Shown here in pieces: positions 52,493-61,315 of a stretch of DNA of 64,000 nt. Position 1 is the first letter of the stretch. Every line of letters starts with the position of its first letter. Under the pieces are notes generated by a model. That model was not told where the DNA came from and made no database searches. It worked only from the letters and a program-made list of their open reading frames with translations. This DNA is from Methanospirillum sp. (GTDB lineage Archaea; Halobacteriota; Methanomicrobia; Methanomicrobiales; Methanospirillaceae): assembly GCA_012728895.1 (NCBI GenBank), contig JAAYEG010000027.1, positions 19,269-83,268 on the forward strand, read 5' to 3'. Made by a program: the position numbers and the translations under genes.

Positions 52493-53386
52493 ATGGAAGT
52501 TCCGGACTATCAATCGCTCATGCTCCCTCTCCTCGAATTGTTGGGTGACGAGAAGGAACATACAGTCCGTGATGTTCGGGAGAAGCTGGCCGCTCATTAC
52601 GGAATCGATCAGGAGGATCGATCACCCCGATCCGCCGCTGTCCTATTCTATAAACGGATCAGCTGGGCGACCACGTCTTTGAAAAATGCGGGACTTCTCG
52701 AAAAGAGTTCAATGGGTATTACCCGTATCACCTCGAAGGGACTGGAGGTCTTGAATCGGCGCCCAAACCGGATCGATAACGACTATTTAGCCCAATTCCC
52801 TGGTTTTATGATATTCAATAAAGGGCGGGACTCTTCCGGTCCTGGAAGGGAGGAGCCCGGTATTGAATTAACTCCGTTCGAGTTGCTGGAGAACAATTAC
52901 CAGATACTCAAGGACCAACTTGCCCACGATTTGCTGGAACAAGTATACGCAGGTTCTCCCGCCTTTTTCGAAAAGATGGTTGTCGATCTTCTGCTGGCAA
53001 TGGGCTATGGTGGATCCCTGAAGGACGCAGGGGAGGCTATCGGGCAAAGTAACGATGAGGGTATTGATGGATATATCAAGGAGGACAGACTTGGCCTCGA
53101 TGTGATATACATCCAGGCAAAGCGATGGCGCAATCAAGTTGGTCGCAGGGAGATCCAGGGGTTCGTCGGGAGTCTCGCGGGGAAAAGAGCGCGAAAAGGA
53201 ATTTTCATCACCACGTCCCACTTCACGAAAACTGCTACAGAATATGTAAGATCAATAGAGAACAGGGTGATTCTCATCGATGGCCTCCAACTCGCTCAGC
53301 ACATGATCGATTGCGGTGTTGGGGTGACGGAGCTCAGCAATTATTCGATAAAAAGAATTGACTCGGATTATTTTACTGAAGACTAA
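52493..53386 (+). CDS. mrr: Mrr family restriction endonuclease (type IV)
   Basis: A 297-residue Mrr protein. The N-terminal winged-helix domain has LLELLGDEKEHTVRDVREKL, and ISWATTSLKNAGLLEK with TRITSKGLEVL; the C-terminal nuclease has FFEKMVVDLLLAMGYGG, DEGIDGYI and DVIYIQAKRW (D-QxK active site), then GSLAGKRARKGIFITTSHFT. Mrr cuts modified DNA. The gene is clearly AT-richer than its surroundings (AAATTG-type codons and A-ending codons common), which points to recent transfer. It sits beside the CRISPR-Cas locus and extends the defence region. Confidence 0.92.
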   Translation: MEVPDYQSLMLPLLELLGDEKEHTVRDVREKLAAHYGIDQEDRSPRSAAVLFYKRISWATTSLKNAGLLEKSSMGITRITSKGLEVLNRRPNRIDNDYLAQFPGFMIFNKGRDSSGPGREEPGIELTPFELLENNYQILKDQLAHDLLEQVYAGSPAFFEKMVVDLLLAMGYGGSLKDAGEAIGQSNDEGIDGYIKEDRLGLDVIYIQAKRWRNQVGRREIQGFVGSLAGKRARKGIFITTSHFTKTATEYVRSIENRVILIDGLQLAQHMIDCGVGVTELSNYSIKRIDSDYFTED

Positions 53387-53483
53387 GCAGCTCTCCGCTG
53401 TCATCTCCCTGCTTTTTATGAGATCTGGCTGCCGGGTGAAGGTTATTCCCCCGACGCGCCGAGAAGGGGATGGGGTGTACCTC

Positions 53484-54053
53484 ATGGTCCGGGTTCTGGT
53501 CGTCGACACCGAGACGACCGGGCTGCCGCGGCGCAACGGGTCCCGGGTGGTCCGCTGGCCGAGGCTCGTCGAGGCGGCGTGGCTGCTGCTCGATGAGACC
53601 GGGGACGTCCTCGTCGAGGAGGCGCACCTGGTCCGCCCCGAGGGGTTCACCGTCCCGAGACGAGCGACCGAGGTTCACGCAATCTCGGACGCCCTGGCCC
53701 GAGAGGAGGGGGAGGCGGTCGCGGACGTGCTCGCGATGTTCATGCGTGCTGTCGACGCCGCTGGCCTCGTCGTGGGCCACAACATTACCTTCGACCTCGG
53801 CGTTATCAGGAGCGAACTCGCACGGGCCGGGATGGAGGACCGCAGCCGTACGCTCCCAGCCTGCTGCACGATGAAGAATAGTGCCCGTCTCATTGGTGCT
53901 CGAGGGCCGCGCGGGTACCGGTGGCCGACGCTCACGGAGCTGCATGTCCGGCTCTTCACCGAACCGCATGTCGGCCGCCATCGGGCGCTCGGAGACGCGC
54001 GGGCCTGCGCCCGCTGCTACCTGGCCATGAGAAGAATGGGGCTGGCCCCGTAG
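53484..54053 (+). CDS. DnaQ-like 3'-5' exonuclease (DEDDh)
   Basis: A 189-residue exonuclease domain. Exo I is VLVVDTETTGLP (D, E), Exo II HNITFDLGVIRSEL (D) and Exo III GRHRALGDARACARCY (H, D), i.e. the DEDDh set. Middle segments (TEVHAISDALAREEG) match DnaQ/PolC epsilon-like proteins. ATG 53484 begins the domain; an upstream in-frame GTG (53475) is possible. Similar genes occur in CRISPR neighbourhoods, and I-E cas1-cas2 loci can use DnaQ-like trimming, but here the gene is separate from cas2. Confidence 0.87.
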   Translation: MVRVLVVDTETTGLPRRNGSRVVRWPRLVEAAWLLLDETGDVLVEEAHLVRPEGFTVPRRATEVHAISDALAREEGEAVADVLAMFMRAVDAAGLVVGHNITFDLGVIRSELARAGMEDRSRTLPACCTMKNSARLIGARGPRGYRWPTLTELHVRLFTEPHVGRHRALGDARACARCYLAMRRMGLAP

Positions 54054-54059
54054 GGCCTG

Positions 54060-54149
54060 CCCAGGATCCCCACGCAGATGGGGAACGCAGGATCTTCACT
54101 CCCGAAAACAGAAGTGGAAACGGTTCATCCCCACCTCGATGGGGATCTT
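54060..54149 (-). CRISPR. Relic type I-E CRISPR: two degenerate repeats and one 32-nt spacer
   Basis: Two degenerate copies of the reverse complement of the main repeat lie at 54060-54088 and 54121-54149, exactly 61 nt apart, the period of the main array. The second has CGGTTCATCCCC identical to the main repeat (22 of 29 positions match by eye); the first has ATCCCC and GGGGAAC (about 18 of 29). The interval 54089-54120 is 32 nt, the spacer length of the main array. Orientation is opposite to the main array. I read this as a decayed mini-array upstream of cas3. Confidence 0.7.
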
Positions 54150-54284
54150 GACGGGTGCTCCGGTGAGGCACCCTCTGGATTACTAGATTTCGTGCGGTCT
54201 TGAACGCTCCGATCGTCACATCCATACCAGGATGGACGTGGATTGTATTCGCCACCAGGATATACGCACATAGAATTCGTATTG

Positions 54285-54292
54285 TTTAATAT
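54285..54292 (+). promoter_or_regulatory. TATA-like box (TTTAATAT) upstream of cas3
   Basis: TTTAATAT lies 30 nt before ATG 54315, which opens a short reading frame coupled to cas3. It is the only convincing promoter box between the relic repeats and cas3. Confidence 0.5.
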
Positions 54293-54314
54293 GAACCAAG
54301 GAGATGGTATCACT

Positions 54315-54374
54315 ATGTTCCCCTGCAGACCTGTCGCAAACCCTTCGCTTCAGGAGGATCAGGGTCCGGGATGA
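54315..54374 (+). CDS. Short leaderless reading frame coupled to cas3
   Basis: A 19-codon reading frame that begins 30 nt after the TATA box and ends in TGA overlapping the cas3 ATG as ATGA. An in-frame ATG eight codons earlier (54291) and an AAGGAG (54298-54303) are also present. The peptide (MFPCRPVANP..) matches nothing known. It may only serve to deliver ribosomes to cas3, or may be chance. Confidence 0.35.
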   Translation: MFPCRPVANPSLQEDQGPG

Positions 54375-57124
54375 ATGGCTCTTCCCCATCATCCTGCGAC
54401 TGCTATTACCGCTACTGGGGAAAGTCTCGGACGGATACCTCCGAGAGTGAGGCTTCGTACCACCTCCTTGCTTATCACTGTCTCGACGTGGCCGCCGTGG
54501 GATGGACGCTTCTGCGGGCGGACCGGCGGCTCTGCGAACGGTTCACCCGTCTCTTTCCATTCTCCGAGGACGAGACGATACGGATCATCGCCTTCCTTCT
54601 CGCCGTTCACGACCTTGGGAAGTGCTCCGTCCGGTTTCAGAATCTGGCCCCGGAGCTGCTCTCGGATCTTCAGGACTTGGCCTCGGAGAAAGGCTATCCG
54701 GAACGGCACGACCGCATGGGCCAGTCCCTTCTCGAGCGGCGGATATGGCCCCTGATCTGGTCTGAAGACTGGTTCGGCCTCGATCGTGATCCGTCCGTCT
54801 GCGATGCGGCGGATTGGAAAGGGGTCTGGCTCCCCTGTCTCAGAGCAGTGGGCGGCCATCACGGTACGCCCCGGCCAGAGCTTCCGGCACTGGAGACGTA
54901 CTTCGATCCCGCCGATCTCGCCGGCGCCGAACAGATGGCCCGTGCATTCGCCGAGCTCCTAGAGCTGCCTATGGAGCGGCCGCCCCTGCAGTACGATGAC
55001 ATCCGGGAAGACCGTTCGAGGGAGGCGTCGTGGATCCTTGCGGGCTTCGTCGTCCTCTGCGACTGGATCGGCTCAAATACCGAAGCGTTCGATTTCCACG
55101 TGGAACAGTTTTCGCTCGATGAATACTGGACGATTGCCCTGCAGTCGGCCCGCGATGCTCTGGATCGGTTCGGCCTGGTCCCCAGCGGAGTCAATGAGGA
55201 TGTCGATCCCGTTGCCCTCACGAGCGGGAGCTCACTTCGACCGATGCAGTGGGCCGTCTCGACGTGTCCGATCGCTCCAGAGCCCCAGCTGTTCATCGTC
55301 GAGGACGTCACCGGGAGTGGGAAGACCGAGGCCGCACTGATCCTTGTTCATCGCCTGATGGCGGCAGGATGCGCCGACGGCCTCTTCTTCGGGCTTCCGA
55401 CGATGGCGACGGCCAACGCCATGTTCGAGCGCATGGCCGGAGCGTACACTCGCCTCTTCGATCGGGCCCGACCCCCGTACGTGGCGCTGGCCCACAGTCG
55501 GGCAGGCCCCGTACGCGAGTTCGGGACCCGCCTGGGCGAAGTCGAACGACGACCGGAACGAGGTGGATACGCGCCGAGCGAGGAGACCGCGTCTGTGGAT
55601 CGCGTGACCTGGCTGGCCGACAGCCGGAAGAAGGCACTCCTCGCCCAGGTCGGCGTCGGGACGATAGACCAGGCGCTGATGGCGATCCTCCCGTTCCGGC
55701 ACCAATCGCTGCGGCTCCTCGGGCTGGCCAGGCACGTGCTGGTCGTAGACGAGGTCCACGCCTACGACCCCTACATGCGCCAGCTGCTCCAGGTGCTGCT
55801 GCGGTTCCAGGGGGCATTGGGCGGGTCGGCGGTCCTGCTCTCGGCAACCATTCCGCTCGGCTATCGACGCCAGCTCGTCAACTCATTCCTCGCGGGCGTC
55901 GGCGCCCCAGAAATCGGGGAGGGCGGATCGACGGAGTACCCGCTTCTGACGCAGTGCGGCGCCCACGTCGGGCTTCACTACCTCTCCACCGCGGAGGAGT
56001 TGGAAAGATCGGAGACCGATCGCCGACGCGTCGAGATCGAACTCGTTCACGAACAGAGCCAGGTGATCGAACGACTGCGCAGCGCCGTCGCCGCGGGAGG
56101 CTGCGCCTGCTACATCTGCAATACGGTCGGTGATGCCCAGGCCGCCCACGCAGCGGTATCGGCAGCGATACCGGATGCCGAAGTGCTGCTCTTTCACGCG
56201 CGGTTCGCGCTCGGGGATCGGCTGGACCTCGAGAAGGAAGTCCTCCACCGGTTCGGTCGAAGTTCGACGCCGGAGGAGCGGCGCGGGCGGATCCTGGTCG
56301 CCACGCAGGTCGTCGAGCAGTCGCTCGACCTCGATTTCGACCTCATGGCAACGGACCTCGCGCCGATCGATCTGGTGATCCAGCGAGCCGGCCGGCTCCA
56401 CCGCCACGACCGAGGGGACCGTGGTCCAGCGCGACTGGTCGTGCTGGTACCTCAGCTCGAAGACGAACCGGCTGCGAACTGGTACGCCTCGCTCTTCCCT
56501 CGTGCAATCTACGTCTACCCATTTCAGGCCGAGCTCTGGCTGACGGCCCGGCTACTGTTCGAGCGCGGGGCGATCGTAATGCCTGATGATGCCCGCGATC
56601 TGATTGAGGGCGTCTTCGCGCCCGAAGCCCGCCTGGCGGTCCCGGCTATACTGATCGCAAGCGATCTCCGTGCCGAGGGAGAGGCCCGCGCCCAGGGGGC
56701 GATCGCGGCGATGAGCTCGCTCGACCTTCGGCGCGGGTACCGATACGAGGGGGGCGCGTGGGAAGACGAGACGATGGCTTTCACGCGGCTCACCGAGCCC
56801 TCGACCACGTTCCTGCTTGCACGCTGGGACGGCACCACCCTGACCCCCTGGTCTCTATCGGAGCGGGACGACTGGTCGCTGTGCCGCATCACGGTGCAGC
56901 TCTCGACTCTCGCCCGACCGGGAGCCATGCCGACCCAGCTTCGCGACGCGGTGGAGATCGCGACCGCGAGGTTGCCGGACCGGGGACGATGGCAGACGAT
57001 CCTGCCACTGGTCGAGAGCGGCGGCGTCTGGTCGGCGCGGGGGCATGATCGCCGGGGGCGACCGGTGGAGATCCTGTATGATTCGGTCAGAGGTTTAGTG
57101 AAAAGAGACGTGGAAACATCTTAA
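54371..57124 (+). CDS. cas3: CRISPR-associated helicase/nuclease Cas3 (type I-E)
   Basis: A 917-residue HD-helicase fusion. HD nuclease: His in YHCLDVAAVGW, HDLGK, GHHGTP and CDWIGSN. Superfamily 2 helicase: Walker A VTGSGKTEAAL, DEVHAYD box, LLSATIP, VVEQSLDLDFDLMATDLAP and IQRAGRLHRH. The C-terminal accessory domain follows residue 700. All catalytic residues that I can identify are present. AGGAGG lies about 13 nt before the ATG. It unwinds and degrades DNA marked by Cascade. First large gene of the cas operon. Confidence 0.95.
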   Translation: MNGSSPSSCDCYYRYWGKSRTDTSESEASYHLLAYHCLDVAAVGWTLLRADRRLCERFTRLFPFSEDETIRIIAFLLAVHDLGKCSVRFQNLAPELLSDLQDLASEKGYPERHDRMGQSLLERRIWPLIWSEDWFGLDRDPSVCDAADWKGVWLPCLRAVGGHHGTPRPELPALETYFDPADLAGAEQMARAFAELLELPMERPPLQYDDIREDRSREASWILAGFVVLCDWIGSNTEAFDFHVEQFSLDEYWTIALQSARDALDRFGLVPSGVNEDVDPVALTSGSSLRPMQWAVSTCPIAPEPQLFIVEDVTGSGKTEAALILVHRLMAAGCADGLFFGLPTMATANAMFERMAGAYTRLFDRARPPYVALAHSRAGPVREFGTRLGEVERRPERGGYAPSEETASVDRVTWLADSRKKALLAQVGVGTIDQALMAILPFRHQSLRLLGLARHVLVVDEVHAYDPYMRQLLQVLLRFQGALGGSAVLLSATIPLGYRRQLVNSFLAGVGAPEIGEGGSTEYPLLTQCGAHVGLHYLSTAEELERSETDRRRVEIELVHEQSQVIERLRSAVAAGGCACYICNTVGDAQAAHAAVSAAIPDAEVLLFHARFALGDRLDLEKEVLHRFGRSSTPEERRGRILVATQVVEQSLDLDFDLMATDLAPIDLVIQRAGRLHRHDRGDRGPARLVVLVPQLEDEPAANWYASLFPRAIYVYPFQAELWLTARLLFERGAIVMPDDARDLIEGVFAPEARLAVPAILIASDLRAEGEARAQGAIAAMSSLDLRRGYRYEGGAWEDETMAFTRLTEPSTTFLLARWDGTTLTPWSLSERDDWSLCRITVQLSTLARPGAMPTQLRDAVEIATARLPDRGRWQTILPLVESGGVWSARGHDRRGRPVEILYDSVRGLVKRDVETS

Positions 57125-57199
57125 TAATTGGATATCCCATCTCCCATCTAGCGGACGGGACCCCCAAGGGCCCTGCCCCAGGGAACAACGGAGGTTACC
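57125..57199 (+). promoter_or_regulatory. cas3-cas8e intergenic spacer with possible internal promoter
   Basis: The 75-nt gap, the largest in the operon, holds GGATATCCC (57129-57137) and then the Shine-Dalgarno GGAGG (57190-57194) of cas8e. A separate promoter for the Cascade genes is possible, since GATATC boxes serve as promoters elsewhere in the window. Confidence 0.35.
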
Positions 57200-58825
57200 G
57201 TGACAAACAACCTCATCAACGAACCGTGGATTCCGGTCGTGCGGCGGAGCGGGAGGCGCGAGACGATCGCGCCCTGGCAGCTGACGGCCGGGTACGAGGA
57301 CGATCCGATCATCGCCCTCGATGCCCCGCGGGCGGACTTCAACGGAGCTCTGGTCCAGTTTCTGATTGGGCTGGTCCAGACTGCGCTCCCGCCCGAGAGA
57401 GGAAGGGACTGGCGTCGGCGACTCAAAAAACCACCGTCACCCGAAGAGCTGCGTTGCGCCTTCGAACCGTTCGCATACGCCTTCGAACTCGACGGCGAAG
57501 GTGCGCGGTTCATGCAGGACCTGACACTCTCCGAGGGCGAGCCGACGACGGTGGACCGGCTGCTGATGGAGATGCCGGGCGAACAGACGCTCAAGAAGAA
57601 CATCGACCATTTCCTGAAACGAGGGACGGTGCAGCGCTGCTGCCCGTCCTGCGCGGCCATGGCGCTCCTGACCCTCCAGACGAACGCCCCTTCCGGCGGT
57701 CGCGGGCATCGCACATCCCTTCGTGGAGGCGGCCCCCTCACCACGCTGATCCTCGGACGGACCCTCTGGGAAACGGTCTGGCTCAACATCCTCGAGGCCC
57801 GCGACCTCGCCGGCCTCGGAAACGCCGGGTGCACCTGCGATGCCGACACCTTCCCCTGGCTCGCTCCCACCAGGACGAGCGCGAAGGGGGAGGTGACCAC
57901 CGCGCTCGATACACACCCGCTCCAGATGTACTGGGGGATGCCGCGCAGAATCCGGCTGCAGGCCGCCGAGACAGGCACTATCGATACCTGTGATATCTGC
58001 GGCTGTGAGAGTGACCGGATGGTCATAACCTACCTGACCAAGGATGGCGGGGTGAATTACAAGGGGGGGTGGCGCCATCCGCTGACGCCGTACGCCAGGA
58101 TGAAGAGCGACGAGGAACTGCTCCCGCGCCATGGCCAGCCGGGCGGCGTCACCTATCGGAACTGGCTCGGCCTCGTCCAGAGCCATCCCGAACGAGGCGT
58201 GCCGGCCCGCGTCGTGACCACGTTCCGCGAGGATCGGTACGCAGATTTGACCGACCTCGATGCCAGGATCTGGGCATTCGGGTACGACATGGACAACATG
58301 AAAGCCCGCTGCTGGTACGAGGGGACCATGCCGCTCCTACACGTCGAGGGAGGTCTCCGGGAACGGTTCGAGGCCGAGGGAGCGCGCCTCATCCGGGCCG
58401 CCGAGCTCGTGGTCTCCAGCACGCGGAGCTGCATCCGCCAAGCGTGGTACGACGATCCGAAGAACGCGCCCTCGGGCGACCTCTCATTCATCGACGCCCG
58501 TTTCTGGCAGGAGACCGAGGCAGCTTTCTATGAGCAGCAGCGCCGGCTCCTCGCGGGTCTGCGGACCGACACCGATCTCTCTGGAATCAAGACGGACTGG
58601 TTGACGACCCTTCAGGAAGAAGCCCTTGTCCTCTTCGACGAGTACTCGCAGGCCGCGCAGATCGGGATCGCCGATCCCCGGCGCATCGCGCTCGCGCACC
58701 GGGACCTCCGCAGGTTCACCAGCCCCGGAAACAAATTGATCGCGCAGGCGCTCGACCTCCCTGTCGAGGCAGCGGCTGGTGGAAAGCGAAAGAAACGCGG
58801 GGCATCCGAAGACCCGGCAGTGTGA
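57200..58825 (+). CDS. cas8e: Cascade large subunit Cas8e (Cse1)
   Basis: A 541-residue Cse1/CasA protein: NLINEPWIPVVRRSGRRETI at the start (typical of Cse1), MEMPGEQTLKKNIDHFLKRG, CCPSCAAMALLTLQTNAP, GLGNAGCTCDADTFPW and the C-terminal helical bundle after residue 370. A pair of CxxC (CPSC; CDICGC) suggests zinc binding, seen in many I-E large subunits. It recognises the PAM and recruits Cas3. GTG start with GGAGG five nt upstream. Confidence 0.95.
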   Translation: MTNNLINEPWIPVVRRSGRRETIAPWQLTAGYEDDPIIALDAPRADFNGALVQFLIGLVQTALPPERGRDWRRRLKKPPSPEELRCAFEPFAYAFELDGEGARFMQDLTLSEGEPTTVDRLLMEMPGEQTLKKNIDHFLKRGTVQRCCPSCAAMALLTLQTNAPSGGRGHRTSLRGGGPLTTLILGRTLWETVWLNILEARDLAGLGNAGCTCDADTFPWLAPTRTSAKGEVTTALDTHPLQMYWGMPRRIRLQAAETGTIDTCDICGCESDRMVITYLTKDGGVNYKGGWRHPLTPYARMKSDEELLPRHGQPGGVTYRNWLGLVQSHPERGVPARVVTTFREDRYADLTDLDARIWAFGYDMDNMKARCWYEGTMPLLHVEGGLRERFEAEGARLIRAAELVVSSTRSCIRQAWYDDPKNAPSGDLSFIDARFWQETEAAFYEQQRRLLAGLRTDTDLSGIKTDWLTTLQEEALVLFDEYSQAAQIGIADPRRIALAHRDLRRFTSPGNKLIAQALDLPVEAAAGGKRKKRGASEDPAV

Positions 58826-58829
58826 CAGC

Positions 58830-59408
58830 ATGACGACAGAACAGTATCACAGACTCAGTCTCTGGGGCCAGGCGCCCATGCGGGCCCTGCTCCACTGGTG
58901 GCAGGAACTCGATCGGGCCCGCGGAGACCGGGCGAGCCTTCGGCGCTGCCACACGTTGGCCGAGGTTGTCCTGACCCCGGCTTTCAACCGGCTCCGTATC
59001 GACCTTGCCCGGTTCGGCGAACTCGACAGCAACGGGATTGCCCGTCTTGCCGTCGTTGCCGGCGTTCTCGCCCATGTGACGCCGCCGGCCGACGAGGGCA
59101 TGCTCGAGGGCATGCTCGCGCCCCGCCTTCCTGGCGCGATCGCGCGACAGATGGCGATTCCGCCGCCCGACGGCACCCGCTCTCCGGTCTCGGAGCTCAG
59201 GTTCCGGCGGGTGCTCGCGATCCCCGAGTCCGAGCGAGAGGCGCTCTTCGCCGCGATGGTCCGGCTGGTCCGGCACCTCGGTGGCACCTCGGCGCAGGTC
59301 GACGCACCGAGCCTCGCCCGCGGCATCTTCCACTGGAATCAGAAGACGAAACAGACCTGGGCCTTCGCCTATTACGAAGCGGCCCCAAAGAACGAATCTC
59401 CCCGGTGA
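58830..59408 (+). CDS. cse2: Cascade small subunit Cse2 (Cas11)
   Basis: A 192-residue all-alpha Cse2/CasB protein: RGDRASLRRCHTLAEVVLTP, FNRLRIDLARFGELDSN and RSPVSELRFRRVLAI (with conserved LRFRRLL) match the family. It follows cas8e by 4 nt. Two copies in Cascade stabilise the target and crRNA strands. Confidence 0.92.
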   Translation: MTTEQYHRLSLWGQAPMRALLHWWQELDRARGDRASLRRCHTLAEVVLTPAFNRLRIDLARFGELDSNGIARLAVVAGVLAHVTPPADEGMLEGMLAPRLPGAIARQMAIPPPDGTRSPVSELRFRRVLAIPESEREALFAAMVRLVRHLGGTSAQVDAPSLARGIFHWNQKTKQTWAFAYYEAAPKNESPR

Positions 59409-59413
59409 TCACC

Positions 59414-60538
59414 ATGACGACATTTGTGCAGCTTCACATGCTGGTATCGTATCCCCCGTCGAATCTGAACCGCGACGACCTCGGCCGCCCGAAGACTGCC
59501 GTGATGGGGGGTGCGCAGCGGATACGGGTCTCGTCGCAGAGCCTCAAGCGGGCCTGGCGCATGTCGCCGGTCTTCGACGCGGGTCTCGCGGGCCACCGCG
59601 GCGTGCGGACCAAGGAGATGGGGACAAACATCCACCGTTCGTTCACGACGGGGTTGCCGCTCTCGGCCATTCTGAACGGCGACGAGGGAGCTGCTCCCGC
59701 GTTCGCACCGCTCGACGAGAAAAGGGCCCGGGAGTGGGGCCGCGCCATCGCGGCGGTCTTCGGGAAGCTCAAGGAGGCGAAGAAGGGCGCGGATGGAGCG
59801 AAACAGCCGGACTCCCTCGAGATAGAGCAGCTCGCCCACTTCTCACCCGAGGAGATCGCCGCGATCGAGGCGCTCGTGGCGCGGTCGGCGACCGAGAAGA
59901 CCGCTCCGACAGATGAGGATCTCAAGAGCCTCTTCCGCAGGCACACGGCCGCCGACATCGCTATGTTCGGCAGGATGCTCGCTGCGAACCCGAAGTTCAA
60001 CACCGAAGCCGCGGTCCAGGTCGCGCATGCGATCACGGTCCACGAGGCAGCAGTCGAGGACGACTTCTTCACCGCGGTCGACGACCTGAACCGGGGCGAT
60101 GAGGACGTCGGCGCGGGACATATGGGCGAGACCGAGTTCGCCGCCGGTCTCTTCTATCTCTACGTCTGCATCGACCGCGACCTGCTCGTCGAGAACCTCC
60201 AGGGCGACGAGGCGCTCGCGAAGGCATCGCTCGCGTCGCTCCTCGAGGCGGCGGCCACGATCTCCCCGACGGGCAAGCAGAACTCGTTCGGCTCCCGGGC
60301 TTACGCATCGTACATCCTCGCCGAGAAGGGAAGCCGGCAGCCGCGTTCGCTCTCGGTCGCGTTCCTCTCCCCGGTCCGGGACCGCGATGATTTGCTCGGA
60401 GCGTCGATCGCCCGGCTGGAGGAGACGCGAGCGATGATGGAGAAGGTCTACGGCCCGTGCTGCGACGAGACGAGCGCCCTCAACGCCCAGACGGGCGAGG
60501 GGACGCTCTCGGATATGATGACGTTCGTGGTCGAGTGA
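59414..60538 (+). CDS. cas7e: Cascade backbone Cas7e (Cse4)
   Basis: A 374-residue Cas7e protein: FVQLHMLVSYPPSNLNRDDLG, KTAVMGGAQRIRVSSQSLKRA, GRMLAANPKFNTEAAVQVAHA and STISPTGKQNSFGSRAYA-like AATISPTGKQNSFG. Six copies coat the crRNA. ATG 59414 gives the exact family start; a GTG at 59405 overlapping the cse2 stop is the alternative. Confidence 0.95.
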   Translation: MTTFVQLHMLVSYPPSNLNRDDLGRPKTAVMGGAQRIRVSSQSLKRAWRMSPVFDAGLAGHRGVRTKEMGTNIHRSFTTGLPLSAILNGDEGAAPAFAPLDEKRAREWGRAIAAVFGKLKEAKKGADGAKQPDSLEIEQLAHFSPEEIAAIEALVARSATEKTAPTDEDLKSLFRRHTAADIAMFGRMLAANPKFNTEAAVQVAHAITVHEAAVEDDFFTAVDDLNRGDEDVGAGHMGETEFAAGLFYLYVCIDRDLLVENLQGDEALAKASLASLLEAAATISPTGKQNSFGSRAYASYILAEKGSRQPRSLSVAFLSPVRDRDDLLGASIARLEETRAMMEKVYGPCCDETSALNAQTGEGTLSDMMTFVVE

Positions 60539-60539
60539 C

Positions 60540-61313
60540 ATGCCCCGGTACCTCGTCTTTCGCCTCTACGGGGCGATGGCTTCGTGGGGGGAGATCGCGG
60601 TCGGGGAGTTCCGGCCGACGAGCGACCACCCGGGGCGCTCGGCGGTGCTCGGCCTGATCGGGGCCGCGCTCGGGGTCCGCCGCGACGAGGAGGAGCGGCT
60701 CAGGGCACTGGCCGACGGCTACCGCATCGGTGTACGGCTGGACGCGCCGGGCCAGCTCCTCCGCGACTATCACACGTCGCAGGTGCCCGCGTCGGGCACC
60801 GGCAGATCACGCCGAACGTACCGAACACGCCGCGAGGAGCTCCTGGCTCCCGCCGACCTGGTCAGCACGGTCCTCTCGACCCGGGACTACCGCTGCGACA
60901 CGCTCGCCACGGTCGCAGTCGAGGCACTGCCGGGTGCTCCCTACTCTCTCGACGATCTCGCGGCGGCACTGACGAATCCGGTCTACGTCCTCTACCTGGG
61001 CCGTCGCTCGTGTCCGCCCGGCCTTCCTCTCGAGCCGATGGTGGTCGAAGACGCCGGGTCGCTCCTCGAGGCGCTCGCGGCGGTCGACGCGGAGTCGGGG
61101 GCTGCCGGCTTCCTCCGAGCCCTCTTCAGAGGAAAGGGCCACGGCACCACACGGACCTGCCGGCTCTTCTGGGAGGACGGCATGATGCCGGGCCCCTGCG
61201 ACGGCGTCCAGTCCGTGCCCCGACGCGACCACCCGCTCTCGCGTCGACGGTGGCAGTTCCGGGACCGGACCGAACACCAGGCCGTGCTCGCGCCGCGGAC
61301 GGAGGAGAGATAG
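60540..61313 (+). CDS. cas5e: Cascade subunit Cas5e
   Basis: A 257-residue Cas5e: LVFRLYGAMASWGEIAVGEF, RPTSDHPGRSAVLGLIGAALG, and the glycine-rich LYLGRRSCPPGLPL. It holds the 5' handle of the crRNA. It begins 1 nt after the cas7e stop. Confidence 0.94.
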   Translation: MPRYLVFRLYGAMASWGEIAVGEFRPTSDHPGRSAVLGLIGAALGVRRDEEERLRALADGYRIGVRLDAPGQLLRDYHTSQVPASGTGRSRRTYRTRREELLAPADLVSTVLSTRDYRCDTLATVAVEALPGAPYSLDDLAAALTNPVYVLYLGRRSCPPGLPLEPMVVEDAGSLLEALAAVDAESGAAGFLRALFRGKGHGTTRTCRLFWEDGMMPGPCDGVQSVPRRDHPLSRRRWQFRDRTEHQAVLAPRTEER

Positions 61314-61315
61314 CC

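Noticed and set aside
55..54000. Many long open frames on the strand opposite to real genes
   Set aside because: At about 70% GC stop codons are rare; these frames are Arg/Pro/Gly-rich, have no family marks and lie wholly over well-supported genes.
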